Shown: positions 11,721-22,500 of the stretch, in pieces | Numbering within the stretch: the stretch's first letter is position 1 | Layout: every line of letters begins with the position of its first letter | NCBI RefSeq assembly: GCF_014851395.1 | Contig: NW_024040707.1 | Span: forward strand, 16,453,957 to 16,517,956 | Length of the DNA stretch: 64,000 bases | Direction of reading: 5' to 3' | Source of the DNA: Micropterus salmoides | Taxonomy: Eukaryota > Chordata > Actinopteri > Centrarchiformes > Centrarchidae | Position numbers and translations under genes: made by a program | The notes under the pieces: model-generated | Databases searched by the model: none | What the model was told of the DNA's origin: nothing | The model's input: only the letters and a program-made list of their open reading frames with translations

Positions 11721-14329
11721 AATGTGTATGTGTGGATTAGGATCTGGGCCTGAATGGACCCTTATACGATGCTATATCAATAGTAGAAGATGAGGAATGG
11801 AAGAGAATTCGCAGTGTACTCTCTCCATCATTCACCAGTGGACGACTGAAAGAGGTTCCAAAGCACACTGCAGCTACACTTTTAAAGTTATTCACACGTG
11901 CACTGAAATGGCTTGGTGATACCTGTATGTAAATATTTAATGATTTATTGGTTTCATTGTTTACTTTTGGGCAGATGTATAAGATAATGTTGCAACACTC
12001 AAGTAACCTGATAAAGAGTCTTCACAAGAAAGCAGAGGCAGATGAAGTCATAGAGGTTAAAGAGTGAGTAATGTTTAGGTTTGCGACTCTTCATCAGTTT
12101 CATTCAGTTCTGGTAATTGAGTTTTTTTGGGCAATTGTGCTTGTCAATAAATAGAACATTTCTTAACGCAAACAGAGTTTTTGGACCTTACAGTATGGAT
12201 GTTGTGACCAGCACTGCCTTCAGCGTGGACATTGATTCCATCAACCATCCCACTGATCCTTTTGTAGCAAACATTAAGAGAATGGTCAATTTCAACCTCT
12301 TGAATCCCTTGCTTGTAATTGTGGGTATGTCAAACATTATGCTGTAACCAGAATGTCTATCTTGCCCACTTGAGCCCTGAATTAACTATATGTTTTCTTA
12401 TTCATTTTAGCTCTGTTTCCATTCATGCGGCATATTTTTGAGAAGATGAATGTGTCCTTGTTCCCTGCTGAAGTGTCTGATTACTTCTACAACTTTCTAA
12501 AGAAGGTCAAATCAGACCGGAAGAAGAATGAACACAAAGTAAAGTGTATAGCTACAATGGATTTGATGTTGGTTGTTGTGTTTTGTATTTAGTATTACTA
12601 ACCTTTCCCTTAAAAACACATTGGAAAATCAAAATAGGATGTTTTATCTTGCAGAACCGAGTGGACTTCATGCAGTTGATGGTGGACTCTCAGATTTCGG
12701 AGAACAAAGAGGATACAAGCTCCCAAAAAGGTAGAAACATAAACCAAATGGAGGAATTTAAGCTCATGACTTTGTGTAGTCGTGGCTGAAGGGTCACTTT
12801 CAATATATCATGGGTCACATTCTTCTTTAAGAAAAATCCTTTTTCTTTCATCGTGCTAAAGTTGGATGTTTTCAGTATGTGTTTATTACAGGATGTTTTA
12901 TGGTGGTTATTTTTCCAATTTTAAAATCCAAGTTAGCGACCAGTGACAGGCCATCGTCACTCTGTGCCATAATTTTCCAGTCAGATATTAGAAAAGGTTT
13001 ATATTGACTCAATAAAGGACAGAACGCTCGATCACAAACTAATGCATGTTGAGCCTTTATAGACCACAAAGTTGCGAGCCGTTACTTTGACTATTATCAT
13101 GATAGTGATAGTAGTTTAATCATTGTGTGTTTGTGTTGCAGGGCTGACAGATCACGAGATCCTTTCTCAGGCCATGTTATTCATCTTTGCTGGCTATGAA
13201 ACCAGTAGCAACTCACTGGGATTTTTAGCGTATAACCTGGCAACCCACCCTCAGATCCAAAAGACCCTACAAGATGAGATTGATGAAACCTTCCCAGAAA
13301 AGGTGACATGAGTATTGTTTTTTCTACTGTAACTTTGTATCAGCAGCTGTTTCTGTGCTACCAGCCTGTAACTACTTTTATACTTTACCTCCCTCCAGGG
13401 TCAGCCAACCTATGAAGCCCTGATGCAGATGGAATACCTCGACATGGTGGTGAATGAGTCATCAAGGCTTTACCCTATTGGTAGTCGATTAGAGAGAGTT
13501 GCAAAGGCTTCTGTGGAAGTGAATGGTGTGACTATCCCTAAAGGAACCGTCATCATGATACCAGTTTACACTCTCCACCGTGACCCTACTTTGTGGCCTG
13601 AGCCTGAGGAGTTCAAACCTGAAAGGTACTTTACTGGATCAATGACAAGTTAATTTATAGGGGTGACTGTGGCTCAGGAGGTAGGTTGCCTGTTAATTGG
13701 AAGGTTGGTGGTTCAATCCCTGGCTGCATGTCAAAGTGTCCTTGGGCAAGATACTGAACACCATAGTTTTTGTTGGAGCACTTAGGCTCAGTGTGTGAAT
13801 GGTGAATGCGTATGTAGTAAAAAGCGCTTTGAGTGGTCGAAAAGACTAGAAAGACACTATACAAATACGGAGCGTTTAAGATTAGATTTTACCTAAACTG
13901 CTTCATTTGACGAATCGCCTTAAAATGTTTGTGTTTCATTTTTTTAAGATTCAGCAAAGAGAACAAAGACAACATAGATCCTTATGCCTTTCTACCATTT
14001 GGAGCAGGGCCAAGAAACTGTATTGGCATGCGATTTGCTCTCTTGATGATGAAGTTGGCCATAGTGGAGATCCTACAGAAGTTCAGCTTTGTCACGTGCA
14101 AGGAGACACATGTGAGAAGACATTTTCAGTATTTATGCCCTTAAACCAGTGACAGGTTTTTATGTATGATTGGGTGACAGTGGATTTAAGGTTGGGTAGG
14201 GCTTCATTTGTGTCACATTTCTTGTTTTCCTAGGTTCCAATGGAGCTGGCAAGTGAAGGATTTCTCTCACCCAAGAATCCCATCAAACTGAAGCTGGAGC
14301 CCAGAACAACTGTTGCCGATTCGCCCTAA
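5615..14329 (+). CDS. cyp3a: Cytochrome P450 3A, tandem copy 2, complete, 13 exons
   Basis: Coding exons: 5615-5685, 11098-11191, 11288-11340, 11463-11562, 11741-11854, 11975-12063, 12176-12324, 12411-12538, 12655-12730, 13142-13302, 13399-13625, 13949-14111, 14234-14329; 1521 nt, 506 residues. All exon lengths except exons 9 and 13 equal the human CYP3A4 exon lengths as I remember them; exon 9 is three codons longer. Exon 1 gives the N-terminal ER anchor (starts MGFPLDFSIETW); exon 2 adds the basic/proline hinge GFFKKIGICGP. Visible motifs: I-helix AGYET (308-312), ExxR E365/R368 (ESSR), PERF-region, and heme loop FGAGPRNCIG with Cys445. The protein is an ER-membrane monooxygenase for steroids and xenobiotics, fed by P450 reductase. 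Oddities: a 5.4 kb intron 1, a weak exon 5 donor (GTTCCA), a TG microsatellite in front of exon 5, and a SINE-like insertion in intron 11. The subfamily member cannot be fixed from here. Confidence 0.92.
6061..6500. repeat. Three-unit tandem repeat, ~150 bp units
   Basis: Three diverged copies in direct orientation, starting near 6067, 6222 and 6366. Each opens with GAAGAGGTGTGTCTGATTTG and later carries a CATGACATGGA...ATTGAAA block and a run of AT-rich TAAATAT sequence. They lie about 400 bases into CYP3A copy 2 intron 1. Unit 2 lacks the internal TTCGGCA(C/T)TGGTTTGGAG stretch present in units 1 and 3. No coding potential. Confidence 0.75.
6847..8964. mobile_element. Long inverted-repeat (foldback-type) element
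   Basis: The left end GGTAACACTTTCTATGAA and the right end TTCGTAGAAAGTGTTACC are inverted copies. Complementarity continues inward for over 500 bases: for example ATGCATTAGGCGCTATAGC (left) against its complement near 8840, and GTGCGGCAAGAATCTCTGAC against its complement near 8755. The left arm contains about 110 bases (about 7257-7370) missing on the right, and about 440 bases (about 7516-7955) that interrupt the inner end of the stem. The arms carry a decayed reading frame containing the run DVVTDEWRAY, ending in TAG at about 7470. It lies inside CYP3A copy 2 intron 1. Transposon class not determined; no clear target duplication. Confidence 0.75.
9480..9810. repeat. Dispersed repeat, copy A
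   Basis: About 9516-9590 closely matches 50178-50250: both have GCCACCTGAA(T/C)TTTGTGTTTCC followed by ACATAAATAAAAACATTT and CACCATAAATTGGTGCAGAAA. Both continue into a CTCGTCTTGTGA-like block and a TTCACACC(T/C) end. Unclassified interspersed repeat in CYP3A intron 1. Confidence 0.6.
11641..11712. repeat. (TG)n microsatellite next to CYP3A exon 5 acceptor
   Basis: About 36 uninterrupted TG dinucleotides end about 28 bases before the exon 5 splice acceptor (TGTGGATTAG/GATCTG). There is no pyrimidine tract between repeat and acceptor, so the microsatellite and a purine/TG-rich tail stand where the polypyrimidine tract is expected. Confidence 0.95.
13654..13875 (+). mobile_element. SINE-like insertion in CYP3A copy 2 intron 11
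   Basis: About 226 bases present in copy 2 but absent at the same place in copy 1 (after 1590), so it inserted after the duplication. The empty site reads CAAGTTAAGATTAG; the filled site has TTAA at both ends (13650-13653 and 13876-13879). The 5' part GGGTGACTGTGGCTCAGGAG and the B-box-like GGTTCAATCCC are tRNA-like; the 3' part has AAAGCGCTTTGAGTGGTC and CTATACAAATAC. A relative lies at 44625-44840. A TTAA duplication is unusual for a SINE. Confidence 0.7.
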
Positions 14330-14475
14330 AGCTAACTCTGATTATCTGAAACGTGCCAGTTCTCACTATTAATCTGCTTCACTATCAAATCAAGTCACCA
14401 GTTTATGCTTCCTCGAGTACCTCTTAGAATAGATTTGAAATATGTAAAACACACAAACTTACCATTTACCTATAG

Positions 14476-14826
14476 CAGTGGTTCTCAAACTGGAGGGCGT
14501 GGATGACCAGGGGGAAACTGTGTTGAATGAACATGATTTATGTAGGGAAATAAAAAAACAACTCTTTGATTATCGCGCTGACCTGAATCCTTTATTTTAT
14601 TTTAATCAAATTCAACCAGGCTCCTTTTTTTAGTTGTTGCTCCCCCAGTAATGTTAATGATTGATAAGCATAAAAAATTTTTCTGCTTCTATTTTCCCCA
14701 CTTTTTCTTTTGCAGACATCTCAAACAACATTTGAGTTAAACTTTACCCGTCCTGGCCTGAGACACAAGGAAGGATCTGTGTTCATGTGCTCAACGTGCA
14801 AGGACAGAAAAAGTTTGAGAACCACT
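14476..14826. mobile_element. hAT-like element with inner dispersed fragment
   Basis: Ends CAGTGGTTCTCAAACTGG and AAAAAGTTTGAGAACCACTG are near-perfect inverted repeats of the hAT/Charlie type. Inside, 14735-14800 holds a block that is absent from the copy 1 version and matches the complement of about 18,045-18,115 (TTTACCCGTCCTGGCCTGAG). The 8-base flanks do not match each other, so a target duplication is not evident. Confidence 0.55.
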
Positions 14827-15579
14827 GGTTTGTATGCTGTAGCATTTACCAGACCAAATGTAGACTTTAAGTTTCCTTCGAACCAGTCTACAGCATAAAA
14901 CTCAAAGTAAATCTGATTAAAGGGCAGAATTTAAAACATCTTGCAAAACTGACATTCTTTCAACGAGGAATTTCATAACAACATTTACTATGTACGTCAT
15001 AATTGCAGTGAGAAAAACTGTAAAGCCCAGGCAACAACTTGAATCCAAAAGCATGGTTCTAAACAAACCACTGCTGATGTGTTTTGTAATTTCAGCAATA
15101 ACAGAATTCCTTTGCAATATATTATCACATGTCAACTGTTGTTGCTTTTACTCTTCTTTGGTTGTCTTCTACGATTTAAGTCCTTTTATAACACTGTATT
15201 ACTGTTACAAATGTTGATGAATACTATTTTATTGCTCAATTATAGCTATCCAGTTTGGCTCATTTCCAGGTTGTTAGTGTTTGCTGGCTGGCTGTGCTCT
15301 TTGCTCCTCATTTCACAAGTTATAGAGGGTGGAGCTGAGAACTTGTCACAAAGTGCAATTGCTAGCTCAGGAAGCAACATAAACAGGCAATATCTCATTC
15401 TCTTCCCCAGGTCTTTCAACTGACATTGTTTGTTAGATTTATTCTGCATCACCACACACACTCACATTTCACTGATGACATTACAGACATTACTGGTATG
15501 CTCACAATCATGTTCCAGTTGTGCCTGTTTTTCATTTATCTAATGAAAATGCTCACATTTAATTTGGCCAAGATGTGGT

Positions 15580-16010
15580 CTTGAGACAGGCATTGACAAA
15601 CCTTTAGCTGTATCTAATTTAGTGACCTGTTGAAATCTGCTTTACTGTTTTTATGCTGACGATGACACTCAATTATTAATCCTGTTAAAGGCCTCAGATC
15701 CTAGCAGCCTAGTAAATCTCACAACTTGCCTCTCTGAAATTAAATCCTGGGTGTCCCAAAATATCCTTAAATAATGATTATAAGTCTGAGGCCTTGCTGT
15801 TTGTTCCCCCAAGTTGAAAAAGTTGTCCATGATTTTATATATTCTTGACTTGTTTATTGTGACGCACTTTACTCAGGCGTCAGCAAGGGCTGCTTTCACC
15901 ATCTCCAGTTGGTGCAAAACACTGCTGCTCGACTAAGAAGCATGATCACATCATCCTTGTGCTTGCCTCCCTACACTGGCTCCTGTCTTATCTGTCTTGT
16001 CTGGTTTTAT
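15580..16010 (+). mobile_element. Degraded LINE fragment (L2/CR1-like reverse transcriptase)
   Basis: Short stretches translate to typical non-LTR retrotransposon motifs: TTTTATGCTGACGATGACACT gives FYADDT (the catalytic YADD box) near 15,648, and 15,915-15,985 gives LQLVQNTAAR followed by a LHWLP-like stretch. These are separated by frameshifts and deletions. Motif spacing is compressed, so it is an internally deleted relic. Confidence 0.6.
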
Positions 16011-17284
16011 TACCTTTTATAAAGCACTTTGTAAAAGTGCTAAGTTTATTATTGTACTTGTGTAAAATACGATGTTTTTCCTACTAAATGTGTTACAGAT
16101 GTTACAGATTAAATGACTCAGCAGTATATAAAATAGTTAGAATAAGCTCCACCTTAACCACCTACAACATTTAAATCATAGGCTACTAAGTCAGAGATTA
16201 ATGCATCAGTAATGAAAATGTAATGTATTTCTAGTAGCCTAATAATCCAATAATATAATTAATTTTTCAGCATAGCTTACATATACAGGATATGCTTTAC
16301 ATCTTTCACAATTATATGAACTTGTATAGAATATATGAAACTGAACTTCCTCATCATGTCCTGGATTTACAGTAGCCTACATTCAACACTTTTAAATTAT
16401 CAGCAGTCTAGTGTGTACAGAGGTGAGAATGACATGCAGGCTTGTAGTGTGTGAACTTGGGGAAGTGTCTGTCAGTAGCAATGACTGTGCACATTTTGGA
16501 GCAGATCCTTTGACCAATACATCTCGTCTATCAGGTTTCTGTTCCAACTTTTCAGCAAGGCCCGATCTATAAAAAGGTAGCATAGTAGAGCAACAAAAGA
16601 AGGAGAGATAAAGAACTACACTATTCAGTACTTACCCTGTCTCTATTCTATTTCACTGAATAAGTGGCCTACTTTGAAATGTTTGGACATTGTTTACAGG
16701 GGCTGATTGTTTGAAGAAAATGGCACTTGCTACTTCACTATTTTAAATCTTGATTTCCGATATGTTCTAAAAGTTGGAAGACACTAAACTGGAAACATGC
16801 TGAAATCTTGTAAGACACGTTTAAAATGCCTAAAGTGTGCTCACACCGACAGTAGGATCCACACGATATGGTAATTTCCACAGCAGACATCAAGTCATTG
16901 TGTTGCGCTACTGTCATTTAGCCATTAGGGGGAGTTGAAACACCGTGTGAGAGGATGCAAGTCCTCTTCCCCATGAGGCGTCAATTTGAAGGGAATTTGG
17001 GAAAATAACCTGCTCTGTGAGTTTTCAAGATATGTTTACGGATTGTCTGTGCAGGAGCACACAGAAAACGAATCAAATTTGTATTTTATTGTGGCGTCTA
17101 GATTACGATATGACAAAATTCACAGTTGGCGTGCGCTGCTACGCTTAAAACTTAGAAACTGCCTATCATAACTAGTAAAGATGCGCTTATACTGTGTCAT
17201 TATTAGGCCAAATCTGCAAACACTTGAATAAATTCAGGAGTGAGCAGAAATCAACACTGGACGTCCGAAACAAAGAGGTTTATC

Positions 17285-17410
17285 ACACAGAACCGGGAAC
17301 GCCCGTGTCCCCGCCCCCAAACAAAATCCCCGCCAGCCATTGGTCAGATTGTTGCACTACGCCCCTTTGATTGGCTGGCGGCCTCGTTATTGAACGTCCG
17401 TTGTTCGCAC
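17285..17410 (+). promoter_or_regulatory. Probable CTTNBP2NL promoter
   Basis: A GC-rich, CpG-containing block stands out from AT-rich surroundings. It has a GC box (CCCCGCCCCC near 17310) and two inverted CCAAT boxes, CCATTGG at 17338-17344 and GATTGGCT at 17369-17376, just upstream of a candidate non-coding exon. No TATA box seen. Housekeeping-type architecture; inferred from position. Confidence 0.5.
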
Positions 17411-17523
17411 TCGCCTCAGAGCGAGAGCGCCTGTGACAGTGGACTTCTTTGATTCATGCTGTGGTGAACCCTCATTTTGGGATTTGGACAACAATTAATG
17501 CGGCCAGAACAGAGCGCATGAAG
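17410..17523 (+). other. Candidate CTTNBP2NL 5' non-coding exon
   Basis: Sequence downstream of the CCAAT/GC-box block ends in GAAG/GTATGT at 17523, a good donor. The coding start exon (from 19570) has an acceptor upstream of its ATG, so a 5' UTR exon is required. The start is approximate. The joined 5' UTR would contain short upstream ATGs, including one at 19571 that ends in TGA within three codons. Confidence 0.45.
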
Positions 17524-17963
17524 GTATGTTGAGACGGAAACATTTGCCACTAGCTTCCAGACATCCTGTCTACAAATGTGGTCGGGCTTTTTTAGTAAGA
17601 AAGCAAAACGCTAAAGTACATAGACAGCCCCCCGAACCAATCTGATATATTTGCTTGTAACGTTACTGTGTGAGGCTTTGCCATTTCTGGTTAAGTGGAA
17701 CTTCACAGTTGCAAAACATGTAGGGCTAAATCTTAATGTCAAAATCTAGATAGATAATAGGAGTAACAATCGATGAGATCCAGGGGTTGAGTTCATTTTC
17801 AGGCTAATGGGTGTGAGTACTTCAGTAATATTGATGCAGTATTGATTTTACCATTTTCACTTCAGGCAATCTATAAAGATAATGACTAATTTGGTGTGAT
17901 TTTGTGATGTGTGTAACACTTAGCAATTGAACTGAATGTTGGCAACACGGAAAATAATAACAG

Positions 17964-18108
17964 TCCCTTGTGTCAGACAAAGGCCCAGAACGGCAGGTGG
18001 ATCCTCTGCTGTTCCTCAGCAACCACTGCGACCACTGTGAAGCACACACTGAGCTGTGTGCCCTGCACGATGAGCACAGATCCTTCCTGGTGTCTCAGGC
18101 CAGGACGG
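17964..18108 (+). other. Exon-like Cys/His-rich open fragment (dispersed)
   Basis: Between an acceptor-like AATAACAG and a donor-like G/GTAAAG lies a 145-base open stretch translating to SLVSDKGPERQVDPLLFLSN, then HCDHCEAHTELCALHDEHR. The C-x2-C...C-x2-H spacing resembles a small zinc knuckle of the kind preceding PR/SET domains. Its last ~80 bases recur in inverted orientation inside the element at 14735-14800, so it is a dispersed piece rather than a single-copy exon of CTTNBP2NL. Source family not identified. Confidence 0.35.
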
Positions 18109-19394
18109 GTAAAGTTTAACCCAAACGTGGGAAAAAGTGGGGAAAATAGAAGCAGAAAAACAACACACACATGCGCAGACACAGGTTTAGACTAGGCATT
18201 TTGACACTCCGCAGACTTGGTGTCAAATTAGCTGCTGTAGGCTTCTGTATTGACTTGATCATCATTTGTTGACTTGCATGAAAGTCACAAACTGCAACAC
18301 TGCCACTTGAAACCATGCAGGGCCACATAGTGGGATTCAGGGATTTACTCTTGAGTGAAGATCCCCGTGGTGTGGCCATCCCTGGAATGCTGGAAGGATT
18401 TTCCATGGAAGCCTGATTTACAGATATCGGGTTCACAGTTTGGTGCATTGCTGTGATTGTGCGGCGAGCCACATGGTTCACCAAGGAATTTTGGAGAGAC
18501 AGTGAATATTCTGGGGCGCTGCTGCAAGAAAGTAAACAGTGCACTTGAGAGATTTAACCTTCTCTCTCTGGCGGGGAAGAGAGTGTGTTTAATGCAAAGA
18601 AAGGAACCGTTGCTTTCACTTTTAATACAGGCGAGTGACTAACTCAGGAAAAACTAAAACCAATGAGTGGAAAAACTAGGAAACACCCAACAAACACTGA
18701 TGCTTCCATATGAGCTCAGGGGTCACTGAATGGTTTGACGAGCATAAACAATGGTTAAAAAACAAACAAAACATATGCTATGTCCTTTGCAGAGAGGAGA
18801 TCTCAATCTCAGTTGATTTGGGTACCCACATGATGGACAGTGTTCTCCATCACCAAACCACTAACTTCTTTGGCAAGAAGAAGAAGAAGAGAGAGAGAGA
18901 GAGAGAGAGGCTACTCATTATAGCTTCTGACATCTTACTTCACACAGGTGGCACAAAACCATGACAAACACACAACGAACACTCTGAGGGGCAGCCATGC
19001 TTATTATAAGACATGGATTAATACCTGAAAGCGACTTCACCCCTACTTTAAAAGATGACGGCAACTGTGTTTTGTCTTCCTCTTAATTTCAAGGATGATC
19101 TAACCTGTGTGAAGTGTGTTATGTCTGGACCCCTATGACTGGACTGAACGCAGCTGATGAATCACAGGATGCAGTGGATGGAGTGTGGGATGGCTAATAC
19201 CTTAAACATGTCCGCCAAATGCGTTGTCTCAAACAAACTGTTGGTATTTGGAGCACCCTGAAGCTTCGCAGTGGACAGTGGGGACTGAACAGCGTAGACA
19301 ACTGTCCTCAGTCCCTCAGGAACTTAACATGCAGATATGCTAATGACTTCCTGTTTATAACCCTGAGCACAACCCAGTGAGGCTGCAGATGGGA

Positions 19395-19414
19395 CCCCCC
19401 CCCCCCCCCCCCCC
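19395..19414. repeat. Poly-C tract
   Basis: A run of 20 C residues in CTTNBP2NL intron 1, about 155 bases before the first coding exon; a TCTC-rich tract follows up to the acceptor. Likely length-variable and prone to sequencing error. Confidence 0.9.
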
Positions 19415-19578
19415 ATCTTGTATCAGCTCTGTGCCACTCACTGAAAAAATACACTCAGACAAGCTGCTACTAAGTGCTATGCGACACATAAATCCATTCA
19501 CATTTGTGCAATAAAAATCACCAGTAAAAATATTTCTCTCTCTCTCTGTCTCTCTCTCTCTCTCTCCAGGATGAGAAG

Positions 19579-22500
19579 ATGAATGTGGAGGCTCTAAGCA
19601 GAGCAGAGCTGCTAACTCTCCTCAGCATTTTGGAGGGAGAGCTGGAAGCCCAGGATGTGGTCATACATGCCCTCAGGGTGAGTTGGCCACTGCATACTCA
19701 TACGCTATGGACTCTTGTCATACACATCGCGGGACACCTCACACAGACTTAGGAGCATACATATAATTATAACTGATAAATAATATTACAGCCATCTTAG
19801 CGACCTCTAGAATAAAGCACTTTCTTTACTGAAGACATCCGTAGACTAAAATGAACCTGTTTCAGCATTACAGTCCCAAAAAAGAATGTGAGCCAACAGG
19901 GAGGGGATGTGTAAACAGGAAGCTAAGGAAACAGAGCTAGTAAAGACAATGGCACAGGAGCCATTCTGGTTTCCCAGGCCTTTCGTTCCACCAGAGCACC
20001 AACATTATTGCTGGTCAGACCAGTGTTGTAAATGTGTTTCTCGTTTTCACCTTTTTATTTATTTTTTTTTACAATCCAGGCACTATTCAGACATGGATAT
20101 GCCCGTGCTGTCTCTAGACTCCAGTGCTCACATTTGTTTCAATCTGGGAAATGGCTGCTGCAGCTAAACAGAAACAAAATTTGCCTTATTTGGGACCTTG
20201 CCTCGGGTGTATACTTCAAACCCTTGTGAGAGTTTTTCGGCTCTGGCGAATCAGCTGTATCCAAGTGTGTGTTCTAAACCCTAAACACAGACTAAAATGG
20301 TGACTAGGCAGTCTTTCAAGGCAATCAGAGATGAATTTGCATTAACAGTGCACTTAATATGTGGACACAGGCCTCTCAGGCAACCTCTGAATGCTTAGAG
20401 ATTCTCTTGAACAACTTGAAGCACACATTGTGAACGGCACCTCAGACATTACAATCATATCACATTGCAGATGTGACATTTTTGCCTTAAATCCTGGGTT
20501 TTGTCCAGCTCATTCACTCAAGAATATAGCTTTCCTTAAGCTACAATGCTTCGCAGTCTAGTCTGGTTGGCTCTCTCCGTGCCCCTGGCTGCTTGACCAC
20601 AGCAGCTGCTCCAATGCGTGGACGAAGCTGCCCTGAATGCTCGACTAATTGTCTGAAGTAGTGATTGAGGTTTTGGTGAGTAGCAAGTAGCAAACATGAC
20701 TGTCTTGTACTAATAAACCGGCCTTGATAGTGAAGTGAATCTAGAAAGTGAGTAAGTGAGACTATAATCATGAGAGAATCTTAGTGCCAGGGCCTGAGGG
20801 TAAGCCGTTCTAACCACACCAGCTCAGATGCATCTTCAGTGGCAGCTGTCCAGATCTGACGCACGCAGGGTTCGACTCGAAACCCGACGCACACGCACAC
20901 AGTCATCTCCTTAGGAGAAATTTACAGTCGCCTTGTTGTCTGTACTTATTCCTCTTTCTACATCTCTAAACTATACTGCTTTTTCCCCCTCTCCCTCCTT
21001 TCCTCACATTTTGGTGGGAGTCTTTCATGTTTGACTATGACCCATGCCCTATCTGCCCACTCACTCACACTCACACTCAAGCGCACACACACACACACGC
21101 TGGTGGTCTCTGGTGGGTCAGTTAGAGGCTGCAGTGTTTACTGTGGAGAGGATGTACAGAGTTGTAGGCTCAAATCACTGACTTCCCTTGTTCTCACTGG
21201 GGGCCTGTACACCATTTTAGCTAGGCTAATGTGTCCGATATTGAGCTCTGTGTCTGTGCATTGATTTGACACCCAGGAAGGGTGTTTTTCTTTGCCTTTC
21301 ATTTTCCCACTGTGATTTTTTGATGTATGTTGCTGTGCCATAAAAACTATTCTCTTCTCAGTGTTGTCAGCTAACATGCCACCTTAACCAAACTCAATGT
21401 GTGCCAGTAATGTTTACTTGCGTGTGCGGATGGTTGAGAAGGAAAAAGAGGCTCTCAAACCCCCCCCCCCCCCCCCCTTCTCCAGCTTTAAATATTTTCT
21501 CCTCTCAGCAGCAGTACTTGGGATGCCTGTAGATTGCTCTTGACAACCGCATTCAGACGCCTTTTTAACCCTTCCTTCACCCAAAACCCCTGATTACTCG
21601 GAACCGTATCAGTATTTGCTTACTTTTTAAGATGGTGTCACCTTTGGGACTTGTCTCTTCAGATTCTGGGTTGTGCTGTTTTTAGCTCTCATCACTAAGA
21701 TAGGCAGTTTTACCAGAGGGAACATTCCTGAGAACATGACACCAGAAGCAGGTCCTGCATTCCAGCAGGAGTGGCGCATCTTATGAGTTGATGATTGTCG
21801 ATATCTATACGGGAACTAATGCTATTATTATCTTATCTCTGTCGGGCATAAATGGCATGAAACCAGCATAGAGCAAATTCTCAGTAGCTCAAAGGAATGC
21901 CAGTAAAAGACATGAACAGACCTAGGTGAGAGCCGTGACTTCCACACCTGCCTCCTAAGTACTCAGTGACGTTTTGTTAAGACTCTGGTGCCTGTGGCTT
22001 TGAAACAAATACTGCTGTTTGACAGTGGATTTAACAGTTTTTGTTGACGCAGGCCACCATGTTTGCGTGGTTAAAATGTTGCAGTCATCCTCGCCAGGGC
22101 CCATTTTTGTTTTTCATGTGACGTCATATCCTGTAATCCTAAAATGCTTTGTCTACTTCTGCAGGCTGACATGTTTTCCTGACGCCGTAAAAACAATAGG
22201 GCCCGGCTAGAGTGTGCTGTTCAGATAAGATTGTATATTCTATAACACTGCAAGAATCACAGCCCAAATGTGGGCATGTTGTCAAGATAGGTAATACGAT
22301 AAAAAAGAGCAGAAGGTGCCATTAAAAGCAAAGCAATACCTTAATAAAAGAGTGTAATGCACACTGGCCTATGATGTCAGTGAAGTGCTTAGATTATCAA
22401 CAGCCTGAACCTGAGGTATCTGCGAGATGAAAACTCCCTGACCTGAAAATGCCCAGATGACCTCAAATGATGCTACCTTCTTGCTTTACAGGGGTGTACA

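Larger units (their letters stand above)
14330..17285. other. Intergenic between CYP3A copy 2 and CTTNBP2NL
   Basis: No gene seen. It contains the CYP3A 3' flank with an AATAAA at 14549-14554 (possible poly(A) signal), an hAT-like element (14476-14826) and LINE remnants (15,580-16,010). The 114-codon open frame at 15079-15423 is hydrophobic, with no splice signals or recognisable family, and I do not call it. Confidence 0.6.

Noticed and set aside
11855..11931. Extending CYP3A exon 5 to a better donor (GTATGT at about 11,932)
   Set aside because: It would leave an intron of about 43 bases and add residues absent from the family; the 114-nt exon ending at 11854 matches the conserved structure.
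15079..15423. 114-codon hydrophobic frame that could suggest a membrane protein
   Set aside because: AT-rich, without splice context, part of the CYP3A 3' flank, and not recognisable as any family.
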